In this document: positions 42,728 to 48,345 of the stretch, in pieces | How the letters are laid out: each line of letters opens with the position of its first letter | Numbering within the stretch: position 1 is the first letter of the stretch | Assembly: GCA_947176765.1 (NCBI GenBank) | Contig: CAMWRX010000012.1 | Coordinates: 1 to 48,345, forward strand | Origin: an uncultured bacterium | GTDB lineage: Bacteria; Bacillota; Clostridia; Oscillospirales; Oscillospiraceae | Length of the DNA stretch: 48,345 bases | Reading direction: 5' to 3' | Position numbers and translations under genes: made by a program | Notes under the pieces: generated by a model | What the model saw: only the letters and a program-made list of their open reading frames with translations | The model's database searches: none | Told to the model about the DNA's origin: nothing

Positions 42728-44002
42728 TTAAAAATCAGCCAGTGTGATGGTTTTGCCCCCCACCAGACGGGAGGCCTCGGCGGCCAGAGCCATGACATGG
42801 CTCTCTACAGAAGCGTCCACATCGGTGAGCCCCCGGGAGCCGCCGTCGGCGATGAGCTTGCAGAAGCTGGATATCAGGCCGAAGTCTCCGCCGCCGTGGC
42901 CGGAGTACTGGCCGCCCTCCTCCCGCAGATCGATGATCCGCTCCGGCCGGCCGAACCGGCGGAGATGGAGGGTATTTTCCGCCATGTCCCCCTCGATCTC
43001 GCCCAAAGTGCCCGTCACCTTGATGGTGCGGTGGCAGGACTGGGTAAAGGCGGTCATGGTAAAGGTGGCGTGAATGTGGCTGGCGAACTCCAGATTCACG
43101 GTCTGATGATCCACCACGTTGTTGTCACAGTGGAACACACAGCGCCCGTAAGGCCCCGTGCGCAGGGCTTCCCGGAGCTTTTCCTCCGTGGGGTCGCTGA
43201 CCAGCACGCCGCAGGGCCACCCCTTTCCGCCGCCGTGTACGCCGGTGCGGGGGTCGGTGATGTAAATTTTCTCCGCGTCGTAGGGACAGTCGTCCTTGCA
43301 TTTGCAGCCGTCCAGGCAGCGCAGAGCCGCCCCGTCCGGGGCGTTTTCCGCCGTGAAATAGTCCAGCGCGCCAAAACTCTGCACCTTCAGGCAGGGTTCC
43401 CCCGCCAGCCAGCGCAAAATGTCCATGTCGTGACAGCTCTTTTGCAGGATCATGGGGCTGGTTTCAAGGTCGTTTCGCCAGTTGCCCCGGACAAAGCTGT
43501 GGGCCTGGTGCCAGTAGGCCACGTGCTCGATGGCGTCGATGGTCTCCAGCTTGCCGATCTCCCCTTGGCGTAGGAGCTCCTCCAGGACAGAGTAGAACCT
43601 GGTGTACCGCAGCACATGGCACACCACCACCACTTTCCCCGTCTCGTGGGCCTTCTTCTGAAGGGCGCGGCACTCCTCCAAATTGGGGGAGATGGGCTTT
43701 TCCAGCAGCACGTGGTAACCTTTATCCAGGGCGGCCAGGGCGTCGGAGACGTGCTGCCGGTCCTGGGTGGCCACGATCATCACGTCGGCCAGGCGCGGCT
43801 GCGCCAGCAGCTCCGCGCCGGAGGCAAAGCACCGCTCGGGCGGCACGCCATACCGTTCCCGCAGCATGGCCAGGCGCTCGGGCCGGATGTCCGCCCCGGC
43901 GACTACCTTCATCTCGTCCGGGTGTCGCTCCTGATAGGGGGCATAGGCTTCCAGGCCCCGGGCCCCGCAGCCGCAGATGGCGAATGTGACAGGCTGTGAC
44001 AT
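42728..44002 (-). CDS. Gfo/Idh/MocA-family NAD(P)-dependent oxidoreductase
   Basis: 424 aa. AAAGGAGAGG precedes the ATG. N-terminal Rossmann fold with FAICGCGARGLEAY (glycine-rich loop 10-15), IVATQDRQH, and the family motif LLEKPIS near residue 100. The C-terminal substrate domain carries SFVRGNWRND, SCHDMDILRWL and a Cys cluster (CLDGCKCKDDCPY) that may bind a metal or be structural. It oxidises or reduces a sugar or cyclitol derivative; the substrate cannot be named. Its own promoter lies upstream and it ends 13 bp before the SWIM gene, so the same transcript may continue into the MoxR set. Confidence 0.85.
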   Translation of the reverse strand: MSQPVTFAICGCGARGLEAYAPYQERHPDEMKVVAGADIRPERLAMLRERYGVPPERCFASGAELLAQPRLADVMIVATQDRQHVSDALAALDKGYHVLLEKPISPNLEECRALQKKAHETGKVVVVCHVLRYTRFYSVLEELLRQGEIGKLETIDAIEHVAYWHQAHSFVRGNWRNDLETSPMILQKSCHDMDILRWLAGEPCLKVQSFGALDYFTAENAPDGAALRCLDGCKCKDDCPYDAEKIYITDPRTGVHGGGKGWPCGVLVSDPTEEKLREALRTGPYGRCVFHCDNNVVDHQTVNLEFASHIHATFTMTAFTQSCHRTIKVTGTLGEIEGDMAENTLHLRRFGRPERIIDLREEGGQYSGHGGGDFGLISSFCKLIADGGSRGLTDVDASVESHVMALAAEASRLVGGKTITLADF

Positions 44003-44064
44003 ACGCGTTCCTCTCCTTTGTATCCTCTGGGCCCGCTGGGCCCCGCGTTTTCCCGCATGGATAT

Positions 44065-44093
44065 AGCATACCTCACCGCCTCTCGTCCGTCAA
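44065..44093 (-). promoter_or_regulatory. sigma-A promoter for the oxidoreductase and the downstream run
   Basis: Minus strand TTGACG (44093-44088), 17 bp, TATGCT (44070-44065), about 60 bp before the ATG. No clear terminator is seen on this strand between here and 28241. Confidence 0.6.
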
Positions 44094-44111
44094 GCTGGAA
44101 ACCGCATTGCC

Positions 44112-44158
44112 AACAAATCCACGGGCCATGTCAAATTATCATGGCCCGTGGATTTGTT
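44112..44158 (-). terminator. hairpin after the DNA-repair pair
   Basis: A perfect 19-bp stem, arms AACAAATCCACGGGCCATG (44112-44130) and its complement (44140-44158), 9-nt loop. It lies 17 bp after the DUF4130 stop. The stem's own 3' arm ends in TTTGTT rather than a long T run. Confidence 0.65.
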
Positions 44159-44175
44159 CCGTTTCCAGCAGATTT

Positions 44176-44994
44176 TCATGCCCCGCAGTCCGGTGTTTGG
44201 GCTGTGGGGCGCTCTTCCAGCGCCCTGGCAGTCTGACCCGGCAGGCCCGTCTCCATCTCCTCGTCGGTGAGAAACTCGGTCATCACATGGCGGTAGCGTT
44301 TGGGCATATGGGTGGACTGGCATTTGGGGTTGATCCGTCCCTCAATGGCGATGGTTTGAAAGTATTTCCGCCACATGGCCCGGAACGCCCGCTCCTCTGT
44401 GCCGGCGGGGCCCATGCGGAAGTCCTCGGCGGGGAGGATATTCCACCGCCCTTGGTCGGAGAGAAAGATCTCATGGTAGGTGCGGTCATAGAGGGCCAGC
44501 CGTTCCCCGGAGTACCGCGCGGCAAAATGGGGGGCCAGCAAGGGCAGCACCCGGTTTTTAGGCTCGATCTCCCCGGCCAGAATGCCGTCCAGGTCGGAAA
44601 AGCGGACGAAGCCCTTCAAATGATCCCACTCCGTCCACATTTTTGTGAGCGCCAGGTTGACCCTGGCCACCACCGGGTCGCTCAGATCCTGCCGCACCCG
44701 ATCCCCCTCCCGAAGCCCCCGGCGGATGAGCTCCAGCAGGGCCAGCTCCTTCTGGGGCAGGCAGGTCAAAAACCCCCGGGCGATGAGCTTTTGAAAGGTG
44801 GGGGAGACCCGGCGGGCCAGCGCGGCATAGAGCCGTTTGGCGCGCCCCTCGTCTGTGGACATCTCCCGCGCCTCCCAGAGGCTGGCCTCATCGTCGAAAC
44901 GCAGGAACTCCACAGGCTCAATTTTACGCTCCAAGGCATCCCAGACGCAGGTCAAAAAGCCGGCGAAGGTGCCGTCATACCGGTAGGCCGTCAT
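44176..44994 (-). CDS. DUF4130/TIGR03915-type putative DNA repair protein
   Basis: 272 aa. The opening YRYDGTFAGFLTCVWDAL and the C-terminal YDRTYHEIFLSDQGRWNIL and MWRKYFQTIAIEGRINPKCQ are typical of TIGR03915 proteins containing DUF4130. These occur beside the radical-SAM partner TIGR03916 and in some bacteria are fused to a uracil-DNA-glycosylase domain. Lys/Arg-rich helices fit nucleic-acid binding. It starts 1 bp after the radical-SAM stop codon, so the two are translationally coupled. The chemical role is not established; DNA lesion processing is inferred from the partner and fusions. Confidence 0.85.
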   Translation of the reverse strand: MTAYRYDGTFAGFLTCVWDALERKIEPVEFLRFDDEASLWEAREMSTDEGRAKRLYAALARRVSPTFQKLIARGFLTCLPQKELALLELIRRGLREGDRVRQDLSDPVVARVNLALTKMWTEWDHLKGFVRFSDLDGILAGEIEPKNRVLPLLAPHFAARYSGERLALYDRTYHEIFLSDQGRWNILPAEDFRMGPAGTEERAFRAMWRKYFQTIAIEGRINPKCQSTHMPKRYRHVMTEFLTDEEMETGLPGQTARALEERPTAQTPDCGA

Positions 44995-44995
44995 C

Positions 44996-46264
44996 TCAGC
45001 CCACCTCCTGGCCGAACAGGGACAACTGCTGCCAGCCGTCTCCGCCCAGTTCCATCTGCTCCAATCCGGTCAGGCGGCGGTAGACGCTGTCGGGGCCGAA
45101 CCGCAGCCCGGGCAGCATCCGGCCCGAACAGGTGATGAAATACTGCGCCCGTTTCATCACGATGCCCAGCCGCTTCAGCCCCTCAAAGGAGAGGGGGCCG
45201 TACCGCCGGGCGGCAATGATCTTCTGGGCGCCCCGAACCCCGATGCCGGGCACCCGCAGGATGGCCTCGTAGTCCGCCCGGTTCACCTCCACCGGGAAAA
45301 ACTCCGGGTGGCGGAGGGCCCAGTCGCTCTTGGGATCCAGGGCCTCGTCAAAGTTGGGGTGGTCGTCGTCCAGAATTTCCCCGGCGGTGAAGCCATAGAA
45401 CCGCAGCAGCCAGTCGGCCTGATAAAGCCGGTGCTCCCGCAGAAGGGGCGGCTTGAACCCCACGGGGGCGGGCAGGTTTTTGTGGTCGGACACCGGCATA
45501 TAGGCGGAGTAGAATACCCGCTTCAAGTGGTATTTCTGGTAAAGCCCCTCTGTCAGGGACAAAATATGCCGGTCGCTCTCCGGGGTGGCCCCCACGATCA
45601 TCTGGGTGGACTGCCCCGCCGGGGCGAACCGGGGCGCGTGGCGGTAGAGCTTCAGCTCCGCCTTGGACTGTGCCGCCCCGTCCCGGATCTGGGCCATGGG
45701 CTTGAAAATGGCGGTTTTGCTCTTGTCGGGAGCCAGCAGCCGGAGGGAGCCCTCCGAGGGCAGCTCGATGTTGACGCTCAGCCGGTCCGCCAGCAGGCCC
45801 AGCTCATAGGTGAGGCCGGGATCCGCCCCGGGAATGGCTTTGGCGTGGATATAGCCGTTGAAATGGTATTGTGTGCGCAGCAGGCGCAGGGTCTCGATGA
45901 TCCGTTCCGTGGTGTAATCGGGGCTTTTCAGCACCGCCGAGGACAGGAACAGTCCCTCGATATAATTGCGCCGGTAAAACTGGATGGTCAGCTCCGCCAG
46001 CTCCCGGGGAGTAAAGGCCGTCCGGGGCACGTCATTGGAGCGGCGGTTGACGCAGTAGGCGCAGTCGTAGCAGCAGTGGTTGGTGTAGAGCACTTTCAGC
46101 AGGGATACGCACCGCCCGTCGGCGGAAAAGGTGTGGCAGCAGCCGGAGCTGGCGGCGGTGCCGATGGTGCCCGGCCTGGCGCCCCGGGTCACCCCGCTGG
46201 AGGTGCAGGCGGCGTCATACTTGGCGGCGTCGGCCAGGATCGTCAGCTTGTCCATGACATCCAC
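44996..46264 (-). CDS. radical SAM putative DNA modification/repair protein (TIGR03916 type)
   Basis: 422 aa from the GTG at 46264, which follows AAGGGGAG by 6-7 bp; the ATG nine bases inside the gene is too far from it. The radical-SAM cluster motif CxxxCxxC is in HCCYDCAYCVNRR. The barrel continues with EGLFLSSAV, GYIHAKAIPG and SVNIELPS. Near the C-terminus VPGIGVRGAQKIIAAR is a helix-hairpin-helix DNA-binding motif. It should generate a 5'-deoxyadenosyl radical acting on DNA. It forms a two-gene operon with the DUF4130 protein under a promoter covered by a strong dyad. Confidence 0.9.
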   Translation of the reverse strand: MDVMDKLTILADAAKYDAACTSSGVTRGARPGTIGTAASSGCCHTFSADGRCVSLLKVLYTNHCCYDCAYCVNRRSNDVPRTAFTPRELAELTIQFYRRNYIEGLFLSSAVLKSPDYTTERIIETLRLLRTQYHFNGYIHAKAIPGADPGLTYELGLLADRLSVNIELPSEGSLRLLAPDKSKTAIFKPMAQIRDGAAQSKAELKLYRHAPRFAPAGQSTQMIVGATPESDRHILSLTEGLYQKYHLKRVFYSAYMPVSDHKNLPAPVGFKPPLLREHRLYQADWLLRFYGFTAGEILDDDHPNFDEALDPKSDWALRHPEFFPVEVNRADYEAILRVPGIGVRGAQKIIAARRYGPLSFEGLKRLGIVMKRAQYFITCSGRMLPGLRFGPDSVYRRLTGLEQMELGGDGWQQLSLFGQEVG

Positions 46265-46346
46265 AGAATTCTCCCCTTTCCGGTCAGTGGGCGGACACAG
46301 CCCCACATCGATGAGGGACAAAGGGGCGAGCCGCACAAAAATCAAA

Positions 46347-46387
46347 CATCCGTACTCTTATTATAGTACGGATGCTTGGTTTGTCAA
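46347..46387 (-). promoter_or_regulatory. promoter with a 10-bp-arm dyad over the -10 of the DNA-repair operon
   Basis: Minus strand TTGACA (46387-46382), 16 bp, TATAAT (46365-46360). The dyad CATCCGTACT (46347-46356) / AGTACGGATG (46365-46374) surrounds the -10 with an 8-bp spacer. A repressor on the dyad would block the promoter. It does not match the usual Firmicute LexA box (GAAC-N4-GTTC). Confidence 0.72.
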
Positions 46388-46433
46388 GCTCTATTTTTGA
46401 AAAGTGGGGTTCGCATTTCCCTGCCTCCGTTTT

Positions 46434-47287
46434 TTAGGTGCAGCCGCTGCCGGCTGGTTCACGGATCACGATCTCTCCCCGCGCCCCCGGGTCGTCCATG
46501 ATGATTTCGCCCACAGCGGGCGCGGTGATGGTGCCGGAGCGGGGATTTTTTACACTGAAGATGGGGGTGGTGACGGTGGCCTCCACCTCGGACTTTTCAA
46601 AGCAGAGATCGGTGCCCTCCATTTCGCAGTCGATGAGCGTCAGCCCCTTGCAGTAGCACAGCGGCTGGGTGCCGATGATCTTGCAGCGGATCAGGGTCAG
46701 CCCCTGGGAGTACCAGGCCAGGTACTCGCCTTTCACGACGCTGTCCGTGACGGTGACGTTCTCAGAATGCCAGAACGCGTCCTTGGTGTCAAATGTGCAG
46801 TGGTCAAAGCGGGCGTTTTTGATGTATTGGAACGAATACTTCCCCACAAAGCGGACGTCGGAGAAGGAGAGATTCTCCGCCCGCATGAAAAAGTATTCGC
46901 TTTCCGCGTCGCAGTCCCGCAGCTCCACGTCCTTTGCCGACCAGCCAAACTCCGGGGAGCGGATGTCGCAGCCAGTGACGGAGATATCGGCGCACTCCCG
47001 CAGGGCCTTGATGCCGTGGAGCTGGCTGTCGGTGATGGAGATGTGGTCTGAATACCACAGGGCGGCCCGGCACAGCTCGGTCATCTCCGAGCGGCGGATG
47101 GCCAGCCCGTGGACGTACCAGAGGGGATAGCGCAGGTTGAAGAAGCAGTCCTCCGCCACGATGCGCTCACACTCTTTGAAGGCGCTCTCCCCGTCCGGCC
47201 GTCAAACGCGCAGCCCCGCACCGTCAGGTCCCTGCTGCCGTACAGCGCCCGCTCCTGGTCAAAGCGTTGATTTTCAATGATTTCTAT
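46434..47287 (-). pseudogene. frameshifted DUF3737 gene
   Basis: The 3' part (46434 to about 47195) reads as the body of a DUF3737 protein with right-handed beta-helix-like repeats (CFFNLRYPLWYVHGLAI, FGWSAKDVELRDCD, AFWHSENVTVTDS). The expected N-terminus (EIIENQRFDQERALYGSRDL, then TVRGCAFDG) is present in another frame just upstream. The frames join only if one base is restored near 47195-47198, between TTTGACGGC and GACGGGGAG. In addition the codon where the start belongs, behind AGAGAGG, is ATA instead of ATG. Two lesions suggest a real pseudogene rather than a sequencing slip, although an internal ATG could still give a 241-aa remnant. It sits 12 bp after the CMD-cupin gene. Confidence 0.7.
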
Positions 47288-47299
47288 GGTAAAACCTCT

Positions 47300-48052
47300 C
47301 TATTTGCCTAATTTTCCGTACTGCGCGTCATCCACGGCCTCCAGCCACTCGGCGCGGCCGTTCTCGCCCGGCACCTCAATGGCCAGGTGGGAGAACCAGC
47401 TGCCCGCCGCCGCGCCGTGCCAGTGTTTGACGCCGGCGGGGATGTTGACCACGTCTCCCGGACGCAGCGCCCGGGCCTCCTGGCCCCACTCCTGATACCA
47501 GCCCTGTCCGGCGACGCAGACCAGAATCTGTCCGCCGCCCTTGTCCGCGTGGTGGATGTGCCAGTTGTTGCGGCATCCCGGCTCAAACGTCACATTAAAG
47601 ATGCCCACCTGCTGGGTGGAGAGGGGCGCGAGGTAGCTCTGGCCGATGAAATACTGGGCAAACCCGTCGTTGGGCTGGCCAATGGGGAAAATCATGGCGT
47701 TGGCGTGGGCGGATTTTTCATCGGCCCCGTCCTCCGTCCAGATGTCTTTGGCCATACGGAAGGCCGCCCAGGCCTTGGGCCAGCCCGCGTAAAAGGCCGC
47801 GTGGGTCAGGATTTCCGCAATCTCCGACTTTGTGATGCCGTTTTGCTTCGCCGACATCAAATGGTACTGGAAAGAGGAATCCGTCAGCCCCTGGGCCATC
47901 AGTGCCGTCACCGTGACCAGGGAGCGATCCCGCAGGGACAGTTGTTCCTCCCTGCTCCACACCTCGCCAAAAAGTACGTCGTCGTTGAGCTGGGCAAATT
48001 TCGGGGCAAATTCTCCCAGAGCCTCTCTGCCCGCTGTCTGTTTGACTGCCAT
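47300..48052 (-). CDS. carboxymuconolactone decarboxylase-like protein fused to a cupin
   Basis: 250 aa from the ATG at 48052, chosen because AAAGGATGG lies directly over the ATG 9 bp upstream. The N-terminal half is an AhpD/CMD-type helical domain (EEQLSLRDRSLVTVTALMAQG, FQYHLMSAKQNGITKSEIAEILTHAAFYAGWPKA). Its conserved His sits in a position where AhpD has a CxxC, which is absent. The C-terminal half is a cupin barrel with the metal-site pattern NNWHIHHADKGGGQ and PAGVKHWHG. This fusion is common in gut bacteria; the reaction is not established, though many members are annotated as decarboxylase-like. It has its own promoter. Confidence 0.85.
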   Translation of the reverse strand: MAVKQTAGREALGEFAPKFAQLNDDVLFGEVWSREEQLSLRDRSLVTVTALMAQGLTDSSFQYHLMSAKQNGITKSEIAEILTHAAFYAGWPKAWAAFRMAKDIWTEDGADEKSAHANAMIFPIGQPNDGFAQYFIGQSYLAPLSTQQVGIFNVTFEPGCRNNWHIHHADKGGGQILVCVAGQGWYQEWGQEARALRPGDVVNIPAGVKHWHGAAAGSWFSHLAIEVPGENGRAEWLEAVDDAQYGKLGK

Positions 48053-48104
48053 AGTGACCATCCTTTCTGTCCTTGACCGTTTACGCCTTTAACTTTGTAA
48101 ATCT

Positions 48105-48133
48105 ATCATACCAGCATCTCTGCAAAATGTAAA
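48105..48133 (-). promoter_or_regulatory. sigma-A promoter for the CMD-cupin gene
   Basis: Minus strand TTTACA (48133-48128), 17 bp, TATGAT (48110-48105), about 50 bp before the ATG. Confidence 0.7.
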
Positions 48134-48182
48134 ATACTTGTTCCGAATTAATGATCATGCCTATTCCCTATGATGATGGAAA

Positions 48183-48206
48183 GGCGGCAACCCGCCGCTC
48201 TTTTTT
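48183..48206 (+). terminator. short hairpin with T tract
   Basis: GGCGG-CAAC-CCGCC followed by GCTCTTTTTT. There is no plus-strand gene before it, so it would end only a small transcript or be chance. Confidence 0.35.
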
Positions 48207-48218
48207 GAAAAACCGGCA

Positions 48219-48247
48219 TTGCCATCGACCCAAAAAAGCGTTATGAT
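48219..48247 (+). promoter_or_regulatory. sigma-A promoter for the right-edge gene
   Basis: TTGCCA (48219-48224), 17 bp, TATGAT (48242-48247), about 40 bp before the ATG. Confidence 0.65.
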
Positions 48248-48285
48248 ATGATTGTAACTGTAGCAGCCAAGGAGGTTGTCACACC

Positions 48286-48345
48286 ATGACCAGCGAAGCC
48301 CTGCAAAAGGCCCGGGATTTTGAAGCCCAGTACGGCCCCCACATC
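48286..48345 (+). CDS. 5' end of an unidentified gene
   Basis: Only 20 codons are in the window: MTSEALQKARDFEAQYGPHI, continuing past the edge. AAGGAGG ends 10 bp before the ATG and a good promoter lies upstream, so the start is well supported. The opening is reminiscent of cytoplasmic GH32 (sucrose-6-phosphate hydrolase-like) enzymes, whose first residues are a similar helix before the WMNDPNG motif. With that motif off the window, this is only a guess. Confidence 0.55.
   Translation, partial: MTSEALQKARDFEAQYGPHI

Noticed and set aside
42728-44002. GH109 glycosidase
   Set aside because: GH109 enzymes share the Gfo/Idh/MocA fold, but no feature visible here separates this protein from ordinary oxidoreductases, so only the broader family is given.
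46347-46374. LexA (SOS) box upstream of the DNA-repair operon
   Set aside because: The dyad half-site is CATCCGTACT, not GAAC/GTTC, so LexA control is not supported.

Overview
The window is a GC-rich Gram-positive, spore-forming, anaerobic Clostridia chromosome segment, most like a gut Oscillospiraceae/Ruminococcaceae-type organism. The reasons are AGGAGG-type ribosome sites before nearly every gene, TTGACA-N17-TATAAT promoters, ferredoxin-type aldo/keto reductases, a large glycosidase repertoire, collagen-like spore-surface proteins behind sigma-K-type promoters, and Clostridia-typical families (DUF4317, DUF3737, DegV, the radical-SAM/DUF4130 pair). The species call is inference. No tRNA, rRNA, CRISPR array or complete insertion sequence was seen, and no gene-free stretch exceeds 300 bases.

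Layout. 1-4.75 kb: the tail of a TerB_C-like protein, a BrxD-like ATPase, a small AT-rich membrane protein and an Lhr/BrxHI-like helicase (a candidate defence or DNA-processing set without the BREX core), then a zinc-ribbon protein. 4.8-6.4 kb: an orphan phage-type lysis cassette (XhlA-like protein, r1t-type holin, CHAP endolysin) between hairpin terminators. 6.5-6.9 kb: acylphosphatase. 6.9-17.6 kb: a sugar locus. A minus-strand operon (two Fe-S aldo/keto reductases, GH36 alpha-galactosidase, GPH symporter, GH13 alpha-glucosidase) diverges from a GH3 beta-glucosidase. 17.8-22 kb: a signalling operon of a 7TM hybrid kinase with Hpt, a response regulator, a CheX-like phosphatase and a second response regulator. 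22.2-26.6 kb: three proteins sharing one N-terminal domain, two of them BclA-like Gly-X-Thr collagens, plus a GT2 glycosyltransferase. 26.7-28.2 kb: a DegV/FakB-like protein and a FabT-like MarR regulator behind FabT-like operator sequences.

28.2-44 kb: a long co-directional minus-strand run. In transcription order it holds a Gfo/Idh/MocA oxidoreductase, a SWIM zinc-finger protein, a HEAT-like solenoid, a MoxR AAA ATPase, a DUF5682 (YehM/TraB/EreA-like) protein, a vWA protein, a DUF4317 protein, GH29 fucosidase, M17 aminopeptidase and a transglutaminase-fold protein. Its centre resembles the uncharacterised E. coli yehL-yehM-yehP-yehQ locus and is the best candidate here for a poorly described system. 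Two genes of that operon carry copies of a 43-bp palindromic element. 44.2-48.3 kb: a DNA-repair radical-SAM pair behind a dyad-covered promoter, a frameshifted DUF3737 pseudogene, a carboxymuconolactone decarboxylase-cupin protein, and the first 20 codons of a further gene.

How it works together: the sugar genes import and split alpha-galactosides, isomalto-type and beta-glucosidic oligosaccharides; the collagen/GT2 genes probably build a glycosylated spore surface; DegV and its regulator probably tie exogenous fatty-acid use to lipid control; the two ATPase-centred sets (1-4.3 kb and 34.6-42.7 kb) look like stress, conflict or DNA-processing machines of unknown substrate.
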